From NCBI GenBank assembly GCA_900770255.1, contig CAAGJN010000037.1:1-34639 (forward strand): a stretch of DNA of 34,639 bases, written 5' to 3'. The notes beneath the pieces were generated by a model that was not told the DNA's origin, did not search any database, and saw only the letters and a list, made by a program, of their open reading frames with translations. Below, piece after piece: positions 15,841-23,879 of this stretch (position 1 is its first letter; each line of letters begins with the position of its first letter). Both the position numbers and the translations under genes were made by a program. The stretch is from Clostridia bacterium (GTDB taxonomy: Bacteria > Bacillota > Clostridia > Oscillospirales > Acutalibacteraceae).

Positions 15841-16620
15841 TTGGGTAAAGTTATTGCAATCGTCAATCAGAAGGGCGGGGTCGGCAAAACGACCTCGGCC
15901 GTCAACCTTGCGGCGGCCGTAGGCGATATGGGCTATAAGGTGCTGCTCGCCGATATCGACCCCCAGGGCAACGCGACCAGCGGCCTCGGTATCAACAAAC
16001 GCGCGCTCAAAATGTCGGCCTATGACGTAATGATAAATTCGGTTCCCGCAAGGGACGTCATCGTCGAGACCGAATATGACAACGTCTGGGTTCTGCCGTC
16101 CAACATGGCGCTTGCCGGCGCCGAACTGGAGCTTGTGGATATCGACCGCCGCGAAAGCAGATTAAAGACTGCGCTTGCGCCCGTAAAGGCTGATTTCGAT
16201 TTTATTTTCTTCGACTGCCCGCCCTCGCTTGGGCTCATCACCCTCAACGCGCTGTGCGCCTCAGACACCGTCATGGTGCCGATCCAATGCGAATATTACG
16301 CGCTCGAGGGACTGTCGCAGCTCATGTCAACCGTCAGGCAGGTCAAACGCCTGTATAACCCGATGATCGAGATCGAGGGCGTGCTGCTCACTATGTACGA
16401 CGGCAGGCTCAACCTCACTCAGCAGGTCGTTGACGAGGTCAAGCGCTTTTTCCCAAAAAAGGTATATTCCTCGGTTATACCGAGAAACGTCAGGCTCTCC
16501 GAGGCCCCGAGCTTCGGCCAGCCGATAATGTATTACGATAAGGGCTCGAAGGGTACGAGCGCATATAATGACTTTGCCGAGGAGTTTCTCCGCATGAACG
16601 GCAAGGCAAGGAAAGGGTGA
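15841..16620 (+). CDS. parA: Chromosome partitioning ATPase ParA/Soj
   Basis: A 259-residue MinD/ParA-type ATPase that forms nucleoid-bound dimers and moves or segregates ParB-parS complexes; in B. subtilis it also controls DnaA. It has the deviant Walker A KGGVGKTT (11-18), DIDPQGN (Walker A') and DFIFFDCPPSLG (Walker B). The start is TTG 15841, since AGGAG lies eight bases upstream; the alternative TTG at 15835 is too close to that site. The stop overlaps the extended start region of parB, consistent with one transcript from the promoter next to parS. Confidence 0.95.
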   Translation: MGKVIAIVNQKGGVGKTTSAVNLAAAVGDMGYKVLLADIDPQGNATSGLGINKRALKMSAYDVMINSVPARDVIVETEYDNVWVLPSNMALAGAELELVDIDRRESRLKTALAPVKADFDFIFFDCPPSLGLITLNALCASDTVMVPIQCEYYALEGLSQLMSTVRQVKRLYNPMIEIEGVLLTMYDGRLNLTQQVVDEVKRFFPKKVYSSVIPRNVRLSEAPSFGQPIMYYDKGSKGTSAYNDFAEEFLRMNGKARKG

Positions 16621-16625
16621 TCACA

Positions 16626-17495
16626 ATGGCAGCAAAGAAAGGCGGTCTCGGCCGCGGGCTTGACGCGCTTTTTGCAGACAACTCGATAGAGGAGATAGCC
16701 TCTACCTCCGCAGTCAAGCTCAAGACTATGGACATCGAGCCCAACCGCGACCAGCCCAGAAAGATCTTTGATGACGACGCCCTTGCGGAGCTCGCGGACA
16801 GCATCGCAAAGCACGGCGTTATTCAGCCGCTGCTCGTGCGCCCGATGCCCGACGGCAGCTATCAGCTCGTCGCCGGCGAACGCCGCTGGCGCGCCTCGCG
16901 CATGGCGGGGCTGACTGAAGTTCCCGTTGTTATCAAGGAGCTCAGCGACGAGGAGGCAATGGCGCTCTCGCTGATAGAAAATCTTCAGCGCGAGGACTTG
17001 AATGCGATTGAGGAGGCGCAGGGCATAAAGTCCCTCATGGACGCTCTCTCGCTGACCCAGGATGAGGCGGCGGAGAGAGTCGGCAAATCACGCCCTGCGA
17101 TTGCAAACTCATTGAGACTGCTCAAGCTCCCCGACGAAGTAATCGTTCTCGTCTCCGACGGCAAGCTTTCGCCCGGACACGCCCGCGCCCTGCTCGGCTT
17201 CAAGGAGGAACAGGATATGATCGAGACGGCGAATCTTATCCTTGAAAAGGGGCTGACCGTCCGCGATGTTGAAAAATTAGTCAAAAAAAGAAATAAAGAA
17301 CCTAAGAAGGAAACCGCTTCTTCAAGGCGTGAAAGCTACTACGACGAGGTTGAGCTGGCTCTGACTGATTTTCTTGGAAGAAAAATAAAGGTGAGCACGA
17401 AACCCGGCAAGGAAAGCGGAGTGCTTGAGATCGACTTCTTTGACAAGGCTGATCTCAGCCGACTTGCAGAGGCTCTCAAAGGTCTTGAGGATTAA
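16626..17495 (+). CDS. parB: Chromosome partitioning protein ParB/Spo0J
   Basis: A 289-residue CTP-dependent DNA clamp that loads at parS and spreads. The N-terminal KKGGLGRGLDALF is the ParA-ATPase-stimulating peptide. GERRWRA (84-90) and ENLQRED (118-124) are the CTP-binding motifs. The helix-turn-helix is KSRPAIANSLRLLKLP, with the specificity residues Arg156, Ser162, Lys167 and Gly184 (SPGHARAL). Arg at the first and Gly at the fourth are the ParB state, unlike the Noc paralogue. ATG 16626 is preferred with GGAAAGGG upstream; GTG 16617 is an alternative. It ends the partition block with a weak hairpin after it. Confidence 0.95.
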   Translation: MAAKKGGLGRGLDALFADNSIEEIASTSAVKLKTMDIEPNRDQPRKIFDDDALAELADSIAKHGVIQPLLVRPMPDGSYQLVAGERRWRASRMAGLTEVPVVIKELSDEEAMALSLIENLQREDLNAIEEAQGIKSLMDALSLTQDEAAERVGKSRPAIANSLRLLKLPDEVIVLVSDGKLSPGHARALLGFKEEQDMIETANLILEKGLTVRDVEKLVKKRNKEPKKETASSRRESYYDEVELALTDFLGRKIKVSTKPGKESGVLEIDFFDKADLSRLAEALKGLED

Positions 17496-17505
17496 ATAAA
17501 AAACA

Positions 17506-17528
17506 TATCCCCTGCCTCGGCGGGGGAT
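17506..17528 (+). terminator. Weak terminator after parB
   Basis: TATCCCC and GGGGATA arms flanking a short GCC/GGC inner stem, followed by ATTTA. There is no long T tract, so readthrough into the acetyltransferase gene 17 bases further on is possible. Confidence 0.45.
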
Positions 17529-17544
17529 AATTTACGGTGATGAT

Positions 17545-18126
17545 ATGAGTCAGATAAAACTGCGCGCCGCGAGCGCGGACGACGCAGCTCAGCTTCTGAA
17601 AATTTACGCGCCGTACGTCACGGACACGGCGATAAGCTTTGAATACGTCGTGCCCTCGGAGAATGAATTTCGCGAGCGCATCGAAAGTATCATAAAGAAA
17701 TATCCCTTCATCGTCGCGGAGTGTAACGGTGAGCTCCTCGGCTATACTTATGCCGGCGAGTTCAAGGGACGCGCCGCATATGACCGCTGTGTGGAGACTA
17801 CAATCTACGTCGAACGCGGCAGCAGAGGCGTCGGAGTGGGCCGTCTGCTCTACGGCGCGCTCGAGACGGCACTCAGAGAGCAAAACATCCTCAACCTCTA
17901 CGCCTGCATCGCGACCGCAGATAAATATGACGATACGCTCACCGACGGCAGCCTGCGTTTTCACGAAAAGCTCGGCTACCGGCTAATCGGAGAGTTCAGA
18001 AAGTGCGGTTTTAAATTCGGCCGCTGGTACAACATGGTCTGGATGGAAAAATTCATCGGAGAGCACTCGGACGAGCCGAAAGCCGTAGTCCCGTTCGGAG
18101 AAATAAAAAATTATCTTGAATTTTAA
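17545..18126 (+). CDS. GNAT acetyltransferase, phosphinothricin-type (PAT-like)
   Basis: A 193-residue GNAT protein of the PAT/YncA branch. The acetyl-CoA loop is ERGSRGVGVGRLL (90-102) with R94-G-V-G-V-G99, and the subgroup markers GRAAYDRCVETTIYV and FHEKLGYRLIGEFRKCGFKFGRWYNMVWME are present. Members acetylate phosphinothricin, methionine sulfoximine or related amino acids, so resistance to such compounds is possible but not shown. It follows parB after a weak hairpin and is convergent with the large membrane protein gene on the right. Confidence 0.87.
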   Translation: MSQIKLRAASADDAAQLLKIYAPYVTDTAISFEYVVPSENEFRERIESIIKKYPFIVAECNGELLGYTYAGEFKGRAAYDRCVETTIYVERGSRGVGVGRLLYGALETALREQNILNLYACIATADKYDDTLTDGSLRFHEKLGYRLIGEFRKCGFKFGRWYNMVWMEKFIGEHSDEPKAVVPFGEIKNYLEF

Positions 18127-18348
18127 AAAGCCGAAATCGAATTTTATGATTGGGTTTCCCCGGCGGTCTTTTATCTTTAAATTAAGCCTCATCCGCAGAA
18201 TGAATGAGGCCAGACTGTCGAAAAACTCCCCGAACCGGCAAAGCACAATTTTTTTAAGTGTTAGCTTTGTATTTGCCGGAGCTTTGCATATCAAGTTAAA
18301 TCCGTTATATCCCCGAAAGACTTGATGCGCTGTGCTTTGCCTTCCTGC

Positions 18349-18395
18349 GCGAGTCGCGCCCTGACGTACTCTGTACGCCGGCGGGCGCGCCTCGC
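18349..18395. repeat. Strong palindromic hairpin between convergent genes
   Basis: Arms GCGAG-T-CGCGCCC (18349-18361) and GGGCGCG-C-CTCGC (18383-18395) match at 12 of 13 positions. A second nested pair CGTAC/GTACG (18365-18377) lies inside. T-rich sequence follows on the plus strand. It probably ends transcription between the convergent genes and could belong to a dispersed repeat family. The rest of 18127-18407 is AT-rich with no gene visible. Confidence 0.65.
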
Positions 18396-18407
18396 TTTTG
18401 CTTTGTT

Positions 18408-20477
18408 TTAATAAAGCGGCATAATTCCGATGAAGGACAGCACCTGAGCCGCATTGACGTAGATGCACAGCACCGTCGAGACAAGGAAGATCAGGTCGAT
18501 TAGCTTTCTTGTGCTTTCCGCTTTCACATTGTTATAGAGCGTGAACGCGATAACTAGCGCGCCAATGACCATCATCCAGGAGAAATCCGCGTTGTAGCGC
18601 ACCGCGTAGCCGCTCTCCCAGGAGACGAAAATTATAATCAGCGGCATCAGCACGCAGGTGACTCCGACGAGCACCGAGGAAATAAGGCGCTTCTTCTTTT
18701 CAACATGCTTCAGCGCCTTGCCCGCAAACAGATAAGAGAACATCGGCAGCGCGCGCCAGATTATGCCGACTGAGATGAGGTTCTTCTGAGCGTCGTCGAT
18801 GAACATATATCCGTTGAGATCAAATCTTTCGACGGAAGACGCGAGGAACGGAAACTCCGAAGGCGTGAAATGCGGCATGTTGAACAGATATGCGTACATA
18901 TTGATCAGTACATACTTCCAATGGAATTCCGAATGGGTGAAGTCGTTTATTGTCAACGAATACTGGATGCCGAAATCGAGCGGATTGTCAAAGCGCAGAT
19001 AATTATATGTCATCTGAACTATCGCCAGAACGCCGAGCGGCGCAAGTGCAACGACGGCGAATTTAAAGAACGTTCCGACTTTCTTTTTCTTTTCTGCTCC
19101 GTCGAGCGCCTTCTTGAGTCCGAGCGCCATGAATATCAGCGCCGCGACGCAGTATATGCCGAGCGTCGGCCGGCAGAGCACGGCATAGCCCAGGAAGAAC
19201 GACGCAAAGCCCAGCCGCAAATAGGATATCTTACCCTCCCAGACGATATTGGAGCTTATCAGAAGATATGCCCCGATTGTAACACACATAAAGCCTGCGG
19301 ATATCGCGAGCTCATAAAAATATGTGCGCGCCGCGCTGAAAAATATGCCCGAGGACATCTGCAGGGTGATAAGGCCCATGAGCACCGTGTTTATCGGAAG
19401 CTCCTTAAATTTTTTATCTATGACCGCAAGGTATATCTTTGTCAGGAAAATTATACCGACCAGAGAAAACAGCAGTGTTGCCCACGCATTCGGGAAATAA
19501 TAGCCGGTTATCAGATGATAGGGAAGAAACAGAGCGAGAACGGGTCCGATACCGTAGTACGAATAATATTTTCCGTTATACAGGCAATGATCCCACTTGA
19601 AGTCGATCTCCTTGCTCCAGCGAATGAGATTTTCATAGGGGTTTTGAAGCTCGAGCAGTTCCTCACTCGGCTCGTCTAAGAGACTTACCTGACCGTGTTC
19701 AAATGCATCGACGATCTCCTGAGTTATCTGATCGCCCTGAGTCGAGGTGAAGCTCGAATAGGTTCCCTGCGTATTTTTCTGAACATGGACAAATGTAAGA
19801 TACATGGCGAACATCATTATGACGGCCGTTATGACTGCGGCTGCTCTGACGCAGAAAAGTCTGTTTTCCTTGTATTTTCCGCGCGCAATCCGGTTGCCGG
19901 CAAGCAGAAAGATCAGCAGAAACAGCGCAAGGGCTATCGCAAAGTTTGCCGTAACGACCGCAAAAATATGCGCGGTACCGACCGACTCGTTGAGCGTTAT
20001 TTCCTTGAGCGTCAAGGGTTCATCGCTGTTTACGGAAAACTCGATCAAAAGCTTGCTGACGTCACCCGAAAAATTACAGGTCATTATATTTTCGTTCGAA
20101 TCATCATTAAGTTCGAGTCTTGTTCTGTTATATCTGTACATTGAGGTAGTTTCGTCGGCAAAGGCAATATTTATCCTTCCGCTTTCAAACTCCTCCGGAA
20201 ACTCAATTTCAAATCCAATTGAACCGACGCGCGCGTCGATAAAGCTGAACTCCAACGTAGAATATCCTGTCCCGACGGTTATCGAACCGTCTGAATTATA
20301 TCCGACGTTTACGCCATCTGCGCTCATCAGGTCAAGCGTTTGCTCGCTGTATCCGCCCAACAGCCTGTTGATCGGAGAAAAATTCATCACGCACAATTCT
20401 ATGACCGTGATCAAAACAAACAGTATCGCGATACATATCGAAGAGACGCTGAGTATCTTTTTGCTTTTTTCTTTCAT
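18408..20477 (-). CDS. Large polytopic membrane protein, probable GT-C-type glycosyltransferase
   Basis: A 689-residue membrane protein. One N-terminal helix (about 9-31) is followed by a predicted extracytoplasmic beta-rich domain to about residue 160, then some ten to twelve hydrophobic helices. The loop WDHCLYNGKYYSYYGIGPVLALFLPYHLITGYY, after helix three, resembles loops of large bacterial membrane glycosyltransferases of the GT-C fold, but no clear DxD or DE catalytic motif is proven here. The start is taken at 20477, after AGAGGTG; an upstream in-frame TTG lacks a ribosome site. It is a single-gene unit with a good promoter, lying between the partition and replication blocks. The assignment to a family is tentative. 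Confidence 0.6.
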   Translation of the reverse strand: MKEKSKKILSVSSICIAILFVLITVIELCVMNFSPINRLLGGYSEQTLDLMSADGVNVGYNSDGSITVGTGYSTLEFSFIDARVGSIGFEIEFPEEFESGRINIAFADETTSMYRYNRTRLELNDDSNENIMTCNFSGDVSKLLIEFSVNSDEPLTLKEITLNESVGTAHIFAVVTANFAIALALFLLIFLLAGNRIARGKYKENRLFCVRAAAVITAVIMMFAMYLTFVHVQKNTQGTYSSFTSTQGDQITQEIVDAFEHGQVSLLDEPSEELLELQNPYENLIRWSKEIDFKWDHCLYNGKYYSYYGIGPVLALFLPYHLITGYYFPNAWATLLFSLVGIIFLTKIYLAVIDKKFKELPINTVLMGLITLQMSSGIFFSAARTYFYELAISAGFMCVTIGAYLLISSNIVWEGKISYLRLGFASFFLGYAVLCRPTLGIYCVAALIFMALGLKKALDGAEKKKKVGTFFKFAVVALAPLGVLAIVQMTYNYLRFDNPLDFGIQYSLTINDFTHSEFHWKYVLINMYAYLFNMPHFTPSEFPFLASSVERFDLNGYMFIDDAQKNLISVGIIWRALPMFSYLFAGKALKHVEKKKRLISSVLVGVTCVLMPLIIIFVSWESGYAVRYNADFSWMMVIGALVIAFTLYNNVKAESTRKLIDLIFLVSTVLCIYVNAAQVLSFIGIMPLY

Positions 20478-20549
20478 ATAACACCTCTGTATTTTCAACT
20501 GGGTTTTATAACTGAATTCATTTTTTTAATGCGCGCTTGACGCTGCCTT

Positions 20550-20578
20550 ATTATAACTCTATATTCGTTTTTTTTCAA
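20550..20578 (-). promoter_or_regulatory. Promoter of the polytopic membrane protein gene
   Basis: On the minus strand TTGAAA (20578-20573), 17 bases, TATAAT (20555-20550). The leader is about 65 bases. Nothing gene-like is seen in the rest of 20579-20797. Confidence 0.75.
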
Positions 20579-20797
20579 TACCCGATAAAAAAAAGCGCTG
20601 CATCCCTTGTGTGTATACAGACCGCCGCAAACGGCTGTGCTGCGCCTGTTTTGATACAGAGGAATTTCTAATAATTTTATTTTTCTTTCGCGCGCGGCTT
20701 TTTCGGCACACATCAGAGAGAATTCAATTTCAGCATAAAAAATTTCGAAGCCTTAAAAAGTATAACGCCCTGTTTTGATTTTTTTGCGCTCTTTTAC

Positions 20798-20826
20798 TTG
20801 TAATTAAATCAAATATATATTATAAT
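20798..20826 (+). promoter_or_regulatory. SRP RNA promoter
   Basis: TTGTAA (20798-20803), 17 bases, TATAAT (20821-20826). The predicted start near 20833 lies about 20 bases before the base-paired part of the RNA. Confidence 0.7.
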
Positions 20827-20852
20827 AACTTAGTAACTTAATAAGCGACAAA

Positions 20853-21001
20853 GCGAGGCTTTGTTTTGGTCATGTGGCGTGGCGGGTCCTGTGCGGCGGG
20901 GCGCCGTGAACCATGTCAGGCGGGGAACCGAGCAGCATTAAGCGGTCTGCACTGTGCGCCACAGTCCGCCTGCCCGCCGCATGACCGAGATAAAGGCTCG
21001 C
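20853..21001 (+). ncRNA. ffs: Signal recognition particle RNA (small bacterial type)
   Basis: Scaffold RNA that binds Ffh for co-translational membrane targeting. The diagnostic apical helix is at 20911-20936: GTCAGG, CGG, tetraloop GGAA, CCG, AGCAGC. This is the universal SRP symmetric loop; the CGG/CCG stem differs from the common TCC/GGA as a paired change. The ends pair over a long stem: GCGAG and CTTT at 20853-20862 with AAAG and CTCGC at 20992-21001, GGTCATG (20868-20874) with CATGACC (20979-20985), and GGCGGG with CCCGCC. About 150 nt, so it appears to lack the long Alu extension of B. subtilis scRNA. A T run at 21006 can terminate it. It sits directly before dnaX, the same place as scr in B. 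subtilis. Exact ends are uncertain. Confidence 0.9.
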
Positions 21002-21038
21002 TCGCTTTTTCTAAGTATTTTTTAAAGGACAGGTTGCC

Positions 21039-22697
21039 ATGTATCGCGTGCTTTACAGAAAATGGCGTCCGCAGACCTTTGAGGAGGTCTACGGCCAGCC
21101 GCATATCACCGCCACTCTGAAAAATGAGCTTGTCAGCGGCAGGGTAGCTCACGCATATCTTTTTACGGGTTCTCGCGGAACCGGCAAGACGACCTGCGCC
21201 AAAATACTCTCGAAGGCGGTCAACTGCCTCTCGCCGCACGACGGCAATCCCTGCAACGAGTGCGAGATCTGCCGCGGCATCGACAACGGCTCGGTGCTCG
21301 ACGTCATTGAAATTGACGCGGCTTCAAATAACGGCGTTGACAATATTCGCGATTTGCGCGACGAGGCGAATTTTACACCGGTCAAGGCAAAATACCGCGT
21401 GTATATAATAGATGAAGTTCATATGCTCTCAGCCGGCGCGTTCAACGCGCTTTTGAAGATACTTGAGGAGCCACCGGAGCACGTCATATTTATTCTCGCA
21501 ACTACTGAGGTCCACAAGCTTCCCGCGACTATTCTCTCCCGCTGTCAGAGGTTCGATTTCAAGCGCATCACACCCGAGGATATCTGCGCGAGACTGCAAT
21601 ATGTCGCGCAGCATGAAAATATCATGCTCGACAGTGACGCAGCTCAGCTCATAGCAAAGGTCGCCGACGGCGCGCTGCGCGACGCGCTTTCCCTGCTTGA
21701 CCGCTGCTGTGCTGTTGACGAGCATATCACAGGCGAGGTTGTCACAAAGAGCGCGGGACTTGCGGGGCGCGACTATCTGATGCGCCTGTCCGAATGTATT
21801 ATAGATCATGATTGTTCGTCTGCGCTCGGCATCATAAACGAGCTGCATATGAACTCCTGCGACATGGAGCGCCTTTGCTCCGAATTTATGTTTCACCTGC
21901 GCGATCTGATGATAGTCAAAACCGTCAGATCCGCCGACGACATTCTGATCGTGACCGACGATGAACTTAAAAACTTAAAATCCCTCGCCGGGCGTTTTTC
22001 CCTCGAGGAGTTGCTATATGATTTATCCGTCATTGAGGAAACCTTCAGCAATATAAAGCGCGCGTCAAACAAGCGCATACCGCTCGAAATGGCTTTCGTC
22101 AGGCTTTGCTCCGAGGAGCTCGACACTAAGAACGATTCGCTTCTCAGAAGAATATCGGCGCTTGAGGCAAAACTCGCCTCCGGCAGCCCGTCGGCGTCAA
22201 ACGCGGCTATCCCTGCATCAGAGACCGCCGCACCCTCTAATTTTGAGTCTCAGCTTAATACGCAAAATAAGCCGTCTGACATGTCGGTGACAGAAAAAGA
22301 AAAAAGCGAACCTGAAAAAGCTCAAGAGCCTGTTTCGGTCTCTGAATCTGCTGTTTCCGATGGCCAAGCTCCTGAGAGTACAAACGGCGAAACTATTTTG
22401 TTCTCACGCTGGGCTGAAGTTATAGACGAGCTAAAAAAGACCGATATGCCTTTAGTCGGCATTTTGAACGGCGCAAGCGGCTATCAGCGCGACAATTTTA
22501 TTCTTATAAAAAGCGACAATCCCGCGCTTTCGTCCTTCATTCGCAAGGACATGCACGCGGCGTTTCTGATGAAAGCCGTGCTTGCAGTCACGGGTAAGCA
22601 CTATAAAATCGGACTTTATAAAGCCCCGGAGCAGAAAACATCAAACGATCCTCTCGACGGGCTTATAAAAAAGATAGAAGATTTTAAAAACAGTTGA
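21039..22697 (+). CDS. dnaX: DNA polymerase III subunit gamma/tau
   Basis: Clamp-loader ATPase subunit of the replicative polymerase. In 552 residues it shows Walker A GSRGTGKT (44-51), the zinc module Cys63, Cys72, Cys75, Cys78, DEVH Walker B (125-128), and the ILSRCQRF sensor/arginine-finger region near 165-172. After domain III a low-complexity Ser/Glu/Pro linker (about 385-450) leads to a tau-like C-terminal domain. AAAGGA lies before the ATG. No evident frameshift signal for a shorter gamma form was identified. It leads dnaX-ybaB-recR, the usual Bacillota cluster behind SRP RNA. Confidence 0.96.
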   Translation: MYRVLYRKWRPQTFEEVYGQPHITATLKNELVSGRVAHAYLFTGSRGTGKTTCAKILSKAVNCLSPHDGNPCNECEICRGIDNGSVLDVIEIDAASNNGVDNIRDLRDEANFTPVKAKYRVYIIDEVHMLSAGAFNALLKILEEPPEHVIFILATTEVHKLPATILSRCQRFDFKRITPEDICARLQYVAQHENIMLDSDAAQLIAKVADGALRDALSLLDRCCAVDEHITGEVVTKSAGLAGRDYLMRLSECIIDHDCSSALGIINELHMNSCDMERLCSEFMFHLRDLMIVKTVRSADDILIVTDDELKNLKSLAGRFSLEELLYDLSVIEETFSNIKRASNKRIPLEMAFVRLCSEELDTKNDSLLRRISALEAKLASGSPSASNAAIPASETAAPSNFESQLNTQNKPSDMSVTEKEKSEPEKAQEPVSVSESAVSDGQAPESTNGETILFSRWAEVIDELKKTDMPLVGILNGASGYQRDNFILIKSDNPALSSFIRKDMHAAFLMKAVLAVTGKHYKIGLYKAPEQKTSNDPLDGLIKKIEDFKNS

Positions 22698-22710
22698 CGG
22701 AGGTTTTAAA

Positions 22711-23049
22711 ATGAAAGCAAGAATTCCCGGCGCCCAGCAGGGCGGCAGTGCCAATATGATGAAAAAGATCCAGGAGATGCAGGAGGAGATGGCCCGCATT
22801 CAGCAGGAGGTTGAAAACACCGAGTTTTCAGCTTCCGCAGGCGGCGGAGCAGTCGAGGTTACGGTAAACGGAAAGCATGAGGCAGTATCAATAAAGATGG
22901 ATTCCGAAGTCATCGACCCGGACGAGCCCGAAATGCTTGAGGATCTGATAATCGCAGCGTTCAACGAGAGTATCAGAAAGGCAAACGACGCGATGGAGCA
23001 GGGCATGGAGCGCGCAAAGGGCGGACTCTCCATTCCCGGACTTTTCTGA
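22711..23049 (+). CDS. Nucleoid-associated protein, YbaB/EbfC family
   Basis: A 112-residue YbaB/EbfC protein, a small DNA-binding dimer encoded between dnaX and recR in most bacteria. It has a Met-rich helical N-terminus (MMKKIQEMQEEMARIQQEVENTEF) and the family core GGGAVEVTVNGKHEAVSIKMD, with DPDEPEMLEDLIIAAFNES after it. GGAGG precedes the ATG. It is 13 bases after dnaX and one base before recR, so the three genes are one operon. The precise role in cells is not settled for the family. Confidence 0.94.
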   Translation: MKARIPGAQQGGSANMMKKIQEMQEEMARIQQEVENTEFSASAGGGAVEVTVNGKHEAVSIKMDSEVIDPDEPEMLEDLIIAAFNESIRKANDAMEQGMERAKGGLSIPGLF

Positions 23050-23050
23050 T

Positions 23051-23653
23051 ATGGCACAGAGAAATGCAGCTCCGCTCGCGCGGCTGATAGAACAGTTTGA
23101 GCGACTGCCCGGCATCGGCAAAAAAAACGCCCAGCGTCTTGCATATCATGTGCTCTCGATGAGTGACGAGCAGGCAAGAGAATTTGCTGAAACAATAATT
23201 GAAGCAAAGACGAAGATACACCGTTGCCCGATCTGCTGCGATCTGACAGACTCCGATCTCTGCCCGATATGCAAAAGCCCGTCAAGGGATAAAAGTATTA
23301 TCTGCGTCGTGGAAGACCCGAAAGCCGTCATGGCTATCGAGCGCACACACGAATTCAGCGGAGTTTATCATGTTCTCCACGGACTCATTTCACCGATAAA
23401 CGGCATCGGCCCCGAGGATCTTTGCATAAAGGAACTTGTTGACAGACTCGGAGACGGGACAGTAAAAGAACTCATCATGGCTACCAATCCAACCGCGGAA
23501 GGCGATGTCACGGCGCTGTTTATTTCAAAGCTTGTAAAACCGCTCGGCGTCAAGGTATCGCGCCTCGCCTACGGAATCCCGGTAGGAGCCGACCTCGAAT
23601 ATGCGGATAATTTCACGCTCACAAAGGCAATAGAGGGCAGAAAAGAGCTCTGA
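23051..23653 (+). CDS. recR: Recombination mediator protein RecR
   Basis: A 200-residue RecR, which works with RecF and RecO to load RecA at gaps. The helix-hairpin-helix LPGIGKKNAQRLAYH is at 19-33, the zinc finger uses Cys59, Cys62 (or 63), Cys71 and Cys74, and the Toprim domain starts IICVVEDPKAVMAIE (85-99). There is no good ribosome site; its ATG lies one base after the ybaB stop, so translation is probably coupled. Normally dnaX-ybaB-recR is on the far side of gyrA from dnaN; here recR directly precedes the origin-like region and dnaN. Confidence 0.96.
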   Translation: MAQRNAAPLARLIEQFERLPGIGKKNAQRLAYHVLSMSDEQAREFAETIIEAKTKIHRCPICCDLTDSDLCPICKSPSRDKSIICVVEDPKAVMAIERTHEFSGVYHVLHGLISPINGIGPEDLCIKELVDRLGDGTVKELIMATNPTAEGDVTALFISKLVKPLGVKVSRLAYGIPVGADLEYADNFTLTKAIEGRKEL

Positions 23654-23654
23654 G

Positions 23655-23858
23655 TTTTCCACATTCTTTTAGTTTTCCACATACCTGTTTTCCTCATTTT
23701 CCACATCTCTTTTCAGGCGGCTGTGGAAAAGCCTATTTTTTCCTCTTTTTATGAGAAAAAAATTGGAACTAATTTTCATTGAATTTAAAGGAAGAAAAGT
23801 AGTTTTCCGCACTTTCAACACCATCTACTACTACTACTAAATAACTTATTTACCTAAT
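23655..23858 (+). other. oriC: Probable replication-origin element: DnaA boxes, AT-rich tract and DnaA-trios
   Basis: Between recR and dnaN there are three plus-strand DnaA-box-like TTTTCCACA sites (23655-23663, 23673-23681, 23697-23705) and one reverse TGTGGAAAA (23722-23730). An A/T-rich tract follows, then TTTTCCGCA (23803-23811) next to a weaker CTTTCAACA (23812-23820). Four bases on comes CTACTACTACTAAATAA (23825-23841), which on the other strand reads as DnaA-trios (3'-GAT repeats), as in the Bacillus unwinding element. All boxes differ from TTATCCACA at the third base. dnaA itself is not in the window, so this may be the unwinding part of a split origin. Confidence 0.78.
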
Positions 23859-23879
23859 TAAAGACAGGGAGGATTTTTT

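Noticed and set aside
20866..21120. An 84-codon frame over the SRP RNA
   Set aside because: The sequence is explained by the SRP RNA structure.
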